Assembly: GCF_004362665.1 (NCBI RefSeq)
Contig: NZ_SNXR01000014.1
Coordinates: 310,001-374,000 of the forward strand
DNA: 64,000 nt
Direction of reading: 5' to 3'
DNA from: Flavobacterium dankookense
GTDB taxonomy: Bacteria; Bacteroidota; Bacteroidia; Flavobacteriales; Flavobacteriaceae
In this document: one piece after another, positions 45,887 through 53,701 of the stretch
How positions within the stretch are numbered: position 1 is the first letter of the stretch
Layout of the letters: the number at the start of each line of letters is the position of its first letter
Notes under the pieces: model-generated
Told to the model about the DNA's origin: nothing
The model's database searches: none
Seen by the model: the letters and a program-made list of their open reading frames with translations, nothing else
Translations under genes and position numbers: made by a program

Positions 45887-47407
45887 TTAGAGATTATTAT
45901 TAGTATATGAACCAATAACTTCAGTTATTTCATCTTGTAGTTCAAAGTTATCTCTATAAATATTTAAAAGAACGAAAAGCTCTTCTGGATCAAAGTCAAC
46001 AATTTCAAATTCAAACCCCATTGGCATTGAAACAGAACTATTCTGCAATTCAAGTTTGATAGGCGCATAAATTACTATTGGCATTTCATATTTTAAAACT
46101 AGGTCTTCTATTTTAGAGTTTATCGTTTCAATTGAAGTTTCGACATTTAAAATAAAATAATGAATTTTTTTATTCGAGTTATCAATAAACGCTTGATAAT
46201 CTCTTCTATCTATTTTGCTTTCATTTTCAAGCATATAGTTTCCTTCAAGATACGTTTCTAAAGGATCAAAGAATTTTTGATTTATTGATTTAAAAAGCCC
46301 TTCTAACTCAAGATTCCTCTTAGTCTCATCAAATATTTCAGTTAGTCCTCTATCAGCCAAATTTTTATCAAGAAGTATAGTTTCCTGTTCAGATTTTAGT
46401 AGTTCTGTAGCATGGCGAAATAAGTTTCTATTCTGATTGTATTTTTTTGCTACTAAAATCCTAACATATTTATCGATATCTCCTGCACTTACTCCAGTTT
46501 CAAACAATTCGTTTAAGTTTTTTAAAAGCGTCTTGATTTCTTCCTTTGTATTTATGTTAGGAAGTTCCTGGATATGTGGTTCTATTCGAGAATAAAATGC
46601 ATCGTTAATATTTCTGAAATTAAATTTATCAGTCTTTGCATCCGTGAAACAAGTTATGAGATAATGACCTTTTATAAAACTAAATAAGTCAAATAATTCT
46701 CTATAAGTAGTTAAAAATTGATTTAATCTTAAAACTGATCTATCAAGAAATTTTTCTACCTCGTCAATTTCAAAAATTATATATTTTTCTTTTACAGATA
46801 GGATATTTAAAAATAAAACTAAAACCTCTCTCCTGTTAAAATTTGTGAGCTGTTCTAAATCAAAATGCTTAAACTCAGTCTTATTATACAATCTACCTGT
46901 ACCTAAGTAAATTAGACGCTTTATAGCATCCTCATCATTTCCTTTATCAAACAGTTTTCTTGTATATGGTTCAATTGCTTTAAAGTTATCTTCAAAATTT
47001 GAGGTTAAGTCTTCTAAATTTATATCATCTCTTGTTTCTAGAATACTTTGAATTAAAAAATCTGTATACTGATCTTGAATTTCTTTAAGTAAAAACAATA
47101 CAATATCTGGCAAATCTACATTAGCTCTAGAATAAATAACATTTACTGACGGATTTCCATCAAAAAACAATTTTGTATATTTCAAAATATTTGTTTTACC
47201 ATTTCCATATGGAGCAACAAATAAGCTTGTCTGCATCCTATCTCCATCTATTTGCTCTAGCTTTTGAACAATATGAGCCTTTAAGTTGGTTTGACCAATT
47301 ATAAAATATGGTAGCTCGGGAACTTTACCTTCTGAAATATCTTTTTTTAGATTTTCTTTAGTTGAATCCTTAGGAGTTAGCTTTTCTCCAAAATTATTTA
47401 TTTGCAT
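45887..47407 (-). CDS. AAA-type P-loop ATPase of the four-gene operon
   Basis: 506 residues. Walker A is FVAPYGNGKTNIL (Lys71-Thr72) with Ala in place of the first Gly; Walker B is YIIFEIDEVEKF (Asp215-Glu216). A sensor-like HYLITCFTD and a possible arginine finger in FYSRIEPHIQELP follow. The layout resembles ORC/Cdc6-like and BREX BrxC/BrxD-type (DUF2791) ATPases, but I cannot assign it to either. Residues about 370-506 form a separate C-terminal domain. It overlaps the upstream gene by 14 nt and is followed after 3 bp by the nuclease gene, so probable stoichiometric co-expression. Confidence 0.8.
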   Translation of the reverse strand: MQINNFGEKLTPKDSTKENLKKDISEGKVPELPYFIIGQTNLKAHIVQKLEQIDGDRMQTSLFVAPYGNGKTNILKYTKLFFDGNPSVNVIYSRANVDLPDIVLFLLKEIQDQYTDFLIQSILETRDDINLEDLTSNFEDNFKAIEPYTRKLFDKGNDEDAIKRLIYLGTGRLYNKTEFKHFDLEQLTNFNRREVLVLFLNILSVKEKYIIFEIDEVEKFLDRSVLRLNQFLTTYRELFDLFSFIKGHYLITCFTDAKTDKFNFRNINDAFYSRIEPHIQELPNINTKEEIKTLLKNLNELFETGVSAGDIDKYVRILVAKKYNQNRNLFRHATELLKSEQETILLDKNLADRGLTEIFDETKRNLELEGLFKSINQKFFDPLETYLEGNYMLENESKIDRRDYQAFIDNSNKKIHYFILNVETSIETINSKIEDLVLKYEMPIVIYAPIKLELQNSSVSMPMGFEFEIVDFDPEELFVLLNIYRDNFELQDEITEVIGSYTNNNL

Positions 47408-48515
47408 TGCTTTTAAATTTAATTTTTAAAACTGAAACTCCTCTGACGACAAATCGTTGCCTCCTATCTATAGATGAAACAATATTACTAAAAAAAATAT
47501 GCTTTGAGCTTTTTTCTCTTTCATAAAATAAATTTAGGAAAATCTCAAAATTTGCGTGTGAAATCTTTATTCCATCTTTTAAATCATATAGATTAACAAA
47601 GCCTAAAACATCTTTTTTCTCTGATAAACTGTTTTTGTAATTGTCTTCAAATTTCTTTTTTAAATTAGAATAATTTTGTTTGTTTTTAAAATTATCACTT
47701 TCGTAAGCATCTAATTTAATGTTAATCTCATTATACCAAGTTTTTAATTGGGGATTTTGAAAAATAACATCCATATATTTTTTTCGGATTTTATTCCTTT
47801 TATCTAAAACTCCTAATGAATTAATCCAATGTCCCCGTACAGTATTATAATTATCCAAACTTGTTTTTGTATAATTAAAATGTCTTATTCCAAAAGATTT
47901 ATCTAAGAAATCATAATGATTACCTCCGATATCTTTAAGTTTATATTTATATTCAAGCTTATTAAACAAGCAGAAAGATATCAATAAAAGAAAATCATTC
48001 TGAACTAATCTATTAAAATAAAATAGCTTTTCACTAGAACTTAAATCAAAAAGGCTACCGCGAGTCTTCAAATTAACTAACTCCGTTCCATATTTTGTTA
48101 ACTTGCTTTTACTATCTATTAGCTGTAATTTTTCTTTAGCAAAATTTACATAATAAGATGCTGCTTTATAGGTTGAATATATCTGCCTTTCAACACCTTC
48201 ATTCCTTTCATTCCTTACAATATCTAGAATCAATTTTATTTTTTGCTTTTTCGAGAGATCTGAAAGGTGCTCAAAAACAGAGTCTATAGCCAACTTACTA
48301 TTTAAACCATTATAATCTATTGGAGTGTTTTTTGAATAAAGTTTGTGAAGTTTATTTATTAAATAAAGGTGGAAATTTATATTTAATTCCGATGATTTTA
48401 CATTTTCTTTTTTAGAATTTAAAAATTCACAAACCCATCTTGTTGTTTTTAATGGTTGATTGTATGGCCTGTGAAGACTTATATAGAATGGTGGTAATTC
48501 GATAATATTTTGCAT
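47394..48515 (-). CDS. Unrecognised 373-aa protein, first gene of the operon
   Basis: 373 residues, strongly Lys/Asn/Ile/Tyr-rich, no signal peptide or membrane helix. A segment near residues 130-150 (LQLID...LTKYGTELVNL) looks like the wing of a winged-helix domain, and helices with basic faces follow. A DNA-target recognition or regulator role is a guess from position and composition. It leads the operon, overlaps the ATPase gene by 14 nt, and lies 36 nt downstream of a candidate promoter enclosed in an inverted repeat. Confidence 0.7.
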   Translation of the reverse strand: MQNIIELPPFYISLHRPYNQPLKTTRWVCEFLNSKKENVKSSELNINFHLYLINKLHKLYSKNTPIDYNGLNSKLAIDSVFEHLSDLSKKQKIKLILDIVRNERNEGVERQIYSTYKAASYYVNFAKEKLQLIDSKSKLTKYGTELVNLKTRGSLFDLSSSEKLFYFNRLVQNDFLLLISFCLFNKLEYKYKLKDIGGNHYDFLDKSFGIRHFNYTKTSLDNYNTVRGHWINSLGVLDKRNKIRKKYMDVIFQNPQLKTWYNEINIKLDAYESDNFKNKQNYSNLKKKFEDNYKNSLSEKKDVLGFVNLYDLKDGIKISHANFEIFLNLFYEREKSSKHIFFSNIVSSIDRRQRFVVRGVSVLKIKFKSNANK

Positions 48516-48537
48516 TACAAAAACTTAATCAGTTATT

Positions 48538-48576
48538 GAAGATAAATATACAAAACTAAGTTAATAGTTTATCTTC
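48538..48576. promoter_or_regulatory. Inverted repeat enclosing the defence-operon promoter
   Basis: GAAGATAAA (48,538-48,546) and TTTATCTTC (48,568-48,576), perfect 9-bp arms, 21-nt spacer. The spacer contains a nested repeat AAACTA-AGTTAA-TAGTTT and the -7 box TAGTTTTG (minus strand, 48,551-48,558). A protein bound here would block transcription, so it is a candidate operator. Confidence 0.55.
48551..48558 (-). promoter_or_regulatory. Candidate -7 box of the four-gene operon
   Basis: TAGTTTTG on the minus strand matches TAnnTTTG, 36 nt before the first ATG. No -33 TTG at the usual distance; the nearest is 27 nt away. Confidence 0.4.
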
Positions 48577-48670
48577 TCCTAATTTCAAAAAAGACCTGAT
48601 TTCAACATTAAATCAAAGTTTACAAAAATTGAATGCGTTAAATAAGATATACTAAAATATATAAAATAAA

Positions 48671-48696
48671 AAAACCAGTCGATTGACTGGTTTTTC
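48671..48696 (-). terminator. Terminator downstream of tRNA-Asn
   Basis: AAAACCAGTC (48,671-48,680), loop GATT, GACTGGTTTT (48,685-48,694). It lies just past the tRNA 3' end. Confidence 0.85.
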
Positions 48697-48703
48697 ATTT
48701 TTG

Positions 48704-48777
48704 CTCCCCCTCTTGGGCTCGAACCAAGGACCCTCTGATTAACAGTCAGATGCTCTAACCAACTGAGCTAAGGAGGA
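48704..48777 (-). tRNA. tRNA-Asn (GTT)
   Basis: 74 nt. On the minus strand acceptor TCCTCCT pairs with AGGGGGA (one G-U), discriminator G. D arm AGCTCAGTTGGTTAGAGC, anticodon stem CTGA.../...TCAG with loop CTGTTAA, anticodon GTT; T arm CTTGG-TTCGAGC-CCAAG. The 3' end faces the AT-rich operon. Confidence 0.96.
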
Positions 48778-48848
48778 AGATGTATATCTTTTAAGCGGTT
48801 GCAAATATAAGACGGATTTTTATATATCCAAATTAAATTTTTAAAAAT

Positions 48849-50174
48849 TTAGAAAAATTTATCTGCAATTAACTGATAAATATCTTTCCCAAAAGTTAAT
48901 GCCATCAAAGTCAATAAAATAATCATCCCAAAGGTTTGCACATGACCTGCTGCTTTATCGTTTAATTTTTTGCCTGTTATCATTTCTACAGTCGTAAACA
49001 AGGCATGTCCACCATCTAATCCTGGTATAGGTAATAAATTCATAAACGCCAATCCTATAGAAAACAGTGCGGTGAAATTCCAAATAAATTCCCAATCCCA
49101 AGCATCTGGCAATTGTCTTGCTATTCCAATAGGGCTTTTTACTTGTTTATAAGCTCCTGTTGCTGGTCGTAAGATGAGTTTAAAGCTTTTTACGTTGTAG
49201 ACTAACAAAGACCAAGACTCTTTTATTGCAGCGGGTAACGCTTCAAAAAGCCCCATCTTTTTAGTGATTAAGAAGTCCTCTTTAACGGTAGGTTTTACTC
49301 TAAATCCTAATTCTCCTTTTTTATCTACTTTAACACGAATGTCTTTCTGAGCTGCACCTCTAAATACGGTAACCGTAACAGAGTCTTGCTTTTGAGACTT
49401 TAAAGTTGAAATAAATTCATCAAAAAAATTAATCTTCTTCGCATTGATTGCTAAAATTGAGTCTCCAACTTTCAATCCTGCTTTTTTTGCTTCTTTATTT
49501 GGTAAAATGCTATCAATTGTAATAGATGTAGTTCTTCTACCTATAAAATTTCTTCCTTCTTTATCTAGGATTTCTTTGATTTGTTGGTCGGTTAGGTTGA
49601 GTGTAACGTTCTGTCCATTGCGGTTAACGATTACTTCGCTACTAAATAAAATGTCCATCACCATGCGGTTGAAGTTTTCTTGAAACTCACCATCAACAGA
49701 AACAATTTTATCACCGTTTTTGAACCCTGCTTTTTGTCCTACTTCGCCAAAAGCCAATCCTTTTTCTTGAAGTACTTCGGTAGAAATGTATTTTTTACCT
49801 ACTGTAGTGTACATTGTGGTATAGATAAACCAAGCCAAAAGTACGTTTACTATTATTCCACCTAACATTATTATTAAACGTTGCCAAGCTGGTTTTGAAC
49901 GAAACTCCCAAGGTTGAGGTTCTTGGTTCATTTGTTCGGTGTCCATGCTTTCATCTATCATTCCTGATAGTTTTACATAGCCTCCAATAGGTAACCATCC
50001 TATTCCCCATTCGGTATCTCCGATTTTCTTTTTGAAAAGCGAAAATCCAGCATCCATAAAAAGATAGAATTTTTCAACGCGTACTTTGAACCATTTTGCT
50101 GTTATGTAGTGACCAAATTCATGTAAAATAACTAATACCGAAAGAATGAATATTATCTGCGCTACTTGAATCAT
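48849..50174 (-). CDS. rseP: Site-2 intramembrane metalloprotease RseP
   Basis: 441 residues. Zinc motif HEFGH at residues 18-22 in the first membrane helix and the late LPIPGLDGGHAL motif with the third ligand Asp. Two PDZ domains in the periplasmic loop (about 130-205 and 215-290; GEVGQKAGFKNGDKIVSVDG and PNKEAKKAGLKVGDSIL, each shown in part). It cleaves membrane anti-sigma factors and leftover signal peptides. A -7 box (TACTTTTG, minus) lies at 50,203-50,210, 29 nt upstream. Confidence 0.95.
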   Translation of the reverse strand: MIQVAQIIFILSVLVILHEFGHYITAKWFKVRVEKFYLFMDAGFSLFKKKIGDTEWGIGWLPIGGYVKLSGMIDESMDTEQMNQEPQPWEFRSKPAWQRLIIMLGGIIVNVLLAWFIYTTMYTTVGKKYISTEVLQEKGLAFGEVGQKAGFKNGDKIVSVDGEFQENFNRMVMDILFSSEVIVNRNGQNVTLNLTDQQIKEILDKEGRNFIGRRTTSITIDSILPNKEAKKAGLKVGDSILAINAKKINFFDEFISTLKSQKQDSVTVTVFRGAAQKDIRVKVDKKGELGFRVKPTVKEDFLITKKMGLFEALPAAIKESWSLLVYNVKSFKLILRPATGAYKQVKSPIGIARQLPDAWDWEFIWNFTALFSIGLAFMNLLPIPGLDGGHALFTTVEMITGKKLNDKAAGHVQTFGMIILLTLMALTFGKDIYQLIADKFF

Positions 50175-50250
50175 TATGTAATTGTATTTTAATTTAAGTG
50201 GACAAAAGTAAGGTTTTCAACTTTGCTTTTTAAAATTATTTTGTCTGCAC

Positions 50251-52170
50251 TTATTCTTTTATGATTTTTTTGTGAAAAGTCCCTTCCGAAGTGGTAATCA
50301 TCACGGAATAAACTCCAGAGGATAAAGAATTAATATTCAAATCAACAGAATTACTTTTCAACATCATTTGTCCTAAAGCATTAAATATTGTTACAGTTTG
50401 TACCTCAACCGTAGCTGGTTTTTGAACGTGTAACATCGCTGTAGCTGGATTTGGATAGAGAACAATAGCTTCTTCTAATTGAAAGTTTTCATTAGATAAG
50501 GTAGTAGTTGAATTTCTAGAAATAAGATGAACTTTTGGGTCAAAATCAAAATCAATAATAGCAAAAGGAACGTTTTCTATAAAAACTTGTCCATTAGTGG
50601 TGTTTTGTAAAACTAAATCCAATTGCTGGCCATTCGCACCATAAACTCTGACTGGAACTGGCATCTCAAAAAAGCTCACCGATGGATTCGATTGGGTTTG
50701 ATTGACTACAAATCGAACTTGTCCTGCACCCCAATTTTGAGCCGAGATAGTGTAAGTAGGATAACCTTGGTTGTAAACCCAGTCGTTAAAAAACTCGGTT
50801 AAACTTTGTCCATAAACATCTTCGAGGTGTTCTTTGAAATCAGTTGTAACGGCATAGCCAAAAGCCAATTCGGTATCTGCTAAATAATTTCTGAGTGCTT
50901 GAAAAAAGGCAACATCGCCCATTTTAAATCGCAACATTTCTAAAACCATCGCACCTTTATTATAACTCAATCGGCTGCTAAAAATTCTTCCGACATTGTT
51001 AATTTGGGAATCGGTTAAGTACAAGTTTCCTCCTGGCTCTGAGGTAATAAAATCGACAACCGCTGCTTTATGGTTTACAAAAGCCGCAGCGCCATCTAAA
51101 TTTTCAATAACCAATGCTGATAAATACGTAGCGAAACCTTCATTTAGCCAAATGTCTTTCCAGCTACCACAAGTTACTTTATTCCCAAACCATTGATGTG
51201 CTAATTCATGAGCGATTAATCCACGACTAAAACCACCCATAAAAGAAACCGTTGTGTGCTCCATTCCGCCATTCCAGTTAAATTGAGCATGTCCATACTT
51301 TTCATTTCGATAAGGATAAGGTTCAAACAAAGTTTCAAACAGATTCATAATTGGAAGTGTAACCGCAAGAGAATTTACTGAGTTTGAAAAAGTTTCAGGA
51401 TACAAATAATTTATGACAGGAAAAGTGTTTGGCGCTGTTCCTGCCGTTTGATTATAAATTTGATAATTCGTAGTGGCGATAGCAATTAGATAAGCCGGAA
51501 TTGGATAACCATGATGAAAATGTGTCGTTTTTGTTCCATTGCTATTATTCGTTTGCGATTGTTCCAAACCATTAGAAACACTTACATACTGACTTGGCGC
51601 AGTGATATAGACATCTATCGAACTTATTTTATCATTTAAATCTTGTTTGCATGGCCACCAATCTCGTGCACCATAAGGTTGAGATAATGTCCATAAAACA
51701 GGTATTCCATTGTGTTCTTCGGCAGCAAAAGATTCAAAACCATTTACGGGTGGAATTCCAGAGTAGGTAATTTCTACAGAAGTACTGTTTCCTGTAGTTA
51801 AAGTAGAAGGCAAATTGATGATTAATTCATTATTTCCACTTTCTGAAAAACTCAATGAAGTATTTACTTGTTTAACTGAAGTAACGACTAGTTCATTGGC
51901 CATATCAAAAGTAACCGAATTCATATCAGCTAAAGCGGTGAACGTAGTGGTTACTTTTCCCGAAATAAAATATTCTGCTGGATCGACCGTAAATTCTAAT
52001 TTATGATACGTTACATCATAATCAGACGTATTTACATTGGCTTGAAAATCCATCAATCGTGCTGCTGATTTCATTTCTAAATTGGCAATCTGGTCAACTT
52101 CTGAAATGTTTTTCTGAGCAAATACTGATGAAATACTCATTAAAAAGAATAGTATGTAGCAATTCTTCAT
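50251..52170 (-). CDS. Secreted M1-family aminopeptidase with T9SS type A sorting domain
   Basis: 639 residues. Signal peptide (LFFLMSISSVFAQ). M1 metallopeptidase: substrate motif GGMEHTTVSF (variant of GAMEN) and zinc site HELAH at 321-325 with the downstream Glu in WLNEGFATY. The C-terminal 75 residues are a T9SS type A sorting domain (VLYPNPATAMLHV ... GVYSVMIT ... KKIIKE). It is therefore exported to the surface or medium to digest peptides. The GAMEN variant with His at the last position is unusual but seen in shorter secreted M1 proteins. Confidence 0.93.
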   Translation of the reverse strand: MKNCYILFFLMSISSVFAQKNISEVDQIANLEMKSAARLMDFQANVNTSDYDVTYHKLEFTVDPAEYFISGKVTTTFTALADMNSVTFDMANELVVTSVKQVNTSLSFSESGNNELIINLPSTLTTGNSTSVEITYSGIPPVNGFESFAAEEHNGIPVLWTLSQPYGARDWWPCKQDLNDKISSIDVYITAPSQYVSVSNGLEQSQTNNSNGTKTTHFHHGYPIPAYLIAIATTNYQIYNQTAGTAPNTFPVINYLYPETFSNSVNSLAVTLPIMNLFETLFEPYPYRNEKYGHAQFNWNGGMEHTTVSFMGGFSRGLIAHELAHQWFGNKVTCGSWKDIWLNEGFATYLSALVIENLDGAAAFVNHKAAVVDFITSEPGGNLYLTDSQINNVGRIFSSRLSYNKGAMVLEMLRFKMGDVAFFQALRNYLADTELAFGYAVTTDFKEHLEDVYGQSLTEFFNDWVYNQGYPTYTISAQNWGAGQVRFVVNQTQSNPSVSFFEMPVPVRVYGANGQQLDLVLQNTTNGQVFIENVPFAIIDFDFDPKVHLISRNSTTTLSNENFQLEEAIVLYPNPATAMLHVQKPATVEVQTVTIFNALGQMMLKSNSVDLNINSLSSGVYSVMITTSEGTFHKKIIKE

Positions 52171-52246
52171 AGTTATAGGGCAATTTTTTGCGAATATAAT
52201 AATTCTAAAAGTATTCTTTTCTTAAACAAGGTATAATTTACTTATT

Positions 52247-52266
52247 ATCGTATTGAATCATACGAT
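52247..52266. promoter_or_regulatory. Inverted repeat in the serS/M1 divergent spacer
   Basis: ATCGTAT (52,247-52,253) and ATACGAT (52,260-52,266), 6-nt loop. Possible operator; unproven. Confidence 0.35.
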
Positions 52267-52320
52267 GTTAATGATAAATAAGTTTTTAAATAAGTAAAAA
52301 AAATATATCAAACATTTGAT

Positions 52321-52328
52321 TAAATTTG
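52321..52328 (+). promoter_or_regulatory. Candidate -7 box of serS
   Basis: TAAATTTG, a TAnnTTTG match 20 nt before the serS ATG; no clear -33. Confidence 0.45.
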
Positions 52329-52348
52329 CGGTCTTATAAAGAAAAGCC

Positions 52349-53620
52349 ATGTTACAAATTAGTTACATCAGAGAGAATAAAGAACAAGTGATTACTGCTT
52401 TGGCAAAAAAACATATGGATGCCAAACAAATTGTAGAAGACGTAATCCAACTAGACGAAAACAGAAGAAGCGCACAAGTTGCACTCGATAATACATTAGC
52501 GGAAGCCAACAAACTTTCATCAGCCATTGGTGAAATGATGAAAAATGGTGAAAAGGCTAAAGCAGATATTCTTAAGCTTAAAACCGCACAATTGAAAGAA
52601 ACTAGCAAAGAACTTTCTGAAAAATCAGATTCTTTTGCAGCAGAACTTTTGCAGAAAATGTATTTGTTGCCGAATCTTCCTGCTGAAATTGTTCCCGAAG
52701 GAAAAACTCCAGAAGAAAACCTAAATGTATTTCAAGCAGGTGAAATTCCTGTATTGCATGAAGGTTCACAACCTCATTGGGAATTGGTAAAAAAATACGA
52801 CATCATCGATTTTGAATTAGGTGTAAAAATTGCTGGTGCAGGATTTCCTGTTTATAAAGGAAAAGGTGCCAAATTGCAACGGGCGCTGATTTCTTATTTC
52901 TTAGATAAAAACACTGAAGCGGGTTATGAAGAAGTACAAGTGCCACATTTAGTAAACGAAGCATCAGGATATGGAACAGGACAATTGCCAGATAAAGAAG
53001 GACAAATGTATCATGTTGGTATCGACGATTTATACTTAATTCCAACAGCCGAAGTTCCTGTGACCAATTTATTCCGTGATGTAATTTTGCAAGAAAATGA
53101 ATTGCCAATTCTTTGTACTGGTTATACACCCTGTTTCCGTAGAGAAGCAGGAAGTTATGGTGCGCATGTCCGTGGATTGAACCGTTTGCATCAATTTGAC
53201 AAAGTAGAAATCGTTCGTGTTGAACATCCTGATAAATCATATGAAGCATTAGACGGAATGGTGGAACATGTAAAATCTATCTTGGACGAATTAAAATTAC
53301 CGTACAGAATTCTACGTCTTTGTGGTGGCGATATGAGTTTTGCATCAGCATTGACGTATGATTTTGAAGTGTTTTCAACAGCACAAGATCGTTGGTTGGA
53401 AATTTCATCGGTATCAAACTTTGAAACCTTCCAAGCCAATCGTTTAAAACTACGTTTCAAAGGAAAAGACGGTAAAACACAATTGGCACATACTTTAAAC
53501 GGAAGTTCATTGGCGTTGCCAAGAGTTTTAGCTGGAATTTTAGAGAATTATCAAACTCCAGAAGGAATTGTAATCCCAGAAGTATTACGCAAATACACTG
53601 GTTTCGATATCATTAACTAA
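52349..53620 (+). CDS. serS: Seryl-tRNA synthetase
   Basis: 423 residues. N-terminal antiparallel coiled-coil arm (about 25-105) that grips the long variable arm of tRNA-Ser; class II catalytic core with motif 2 TPCFRREAGSYGAHVRGLNR (the residues TPC to LNR) and motif 3 LNGSSLALPRVLAGILE. Charges tRNA-Ser, one of whose genes is at 10,088. Monocistronic. Confidence 0.98.
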   Translation: MLQISYIRENKEQVITALAKKHMDAKQIVEDVIQLDENRRSAQVALDNTLAEANKLSSAIGEMMKNGEKAKADILKLKTAQLKETSKELSEKSDSFAAELLQKMYLLPNLPAEIVPEGKTPEENLNVFQAGEIPVLHEGSQPHWELVKKYDIIDFELGVKIAGAGFPVYKGKGAKLQRALISYFLDKNTEAGYEEVQVPHLVNEASGYGTGQLPDKEGQMYHVGIDDLYLIPTAEVPVTNLFRDVILQENELPILCTGYTPCFRREAGSYGAHVRGLNRLHQFDKVEIVRVEHPDKSYEALDGMVEHVKSILDELKLPYRILRLCGGDMSFASALTYDFEVFSTAQDRWLEISSVSNFETFQANRLKLRFKGKDGKTQLAHTLNGSSLALPRVLAGILENYQTPEGIVIPEVLRKYTGFDIIN

Positions 53621-53643
53621 AAAAGTTAATCTTTAGCAAACGA

Positions 53644-53680
53644 TGTACTAATTTGGCACAAAAAGTGTTACTTTAGTACA
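53644..53680. promoter_or_regulatory. 37-bp interrupted palindrome before the TPR gene
   Basis: TGTACTAA (53,644-53,651) mirrors TTAGTACA (53,673-53,680), and an inner CAC...GTG pair sits symmetrically 5 nt inside each arm. It could end serS or act as an operator for the TPR gene. Confidence 0.5.
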
Positions 53681-53701
53681 TTGTTCTTTTAACAGTAACA
53701 C

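Noticed and set aside
48704..48780. Second attachment site (repeat of the tRNA-Asn 3' end) bounding the accessory block
   Set aside because: I looked by eye for CTCCCCCTCTTGGGCTCG in 33,000-48,700 and found no copy.
53652..53668. Sigma-54 promoter (TTGGCAC...)
   Set aside because: The GG element is present but no GC follows at the required 10-bp distance, and no sigma-54 context is visible.
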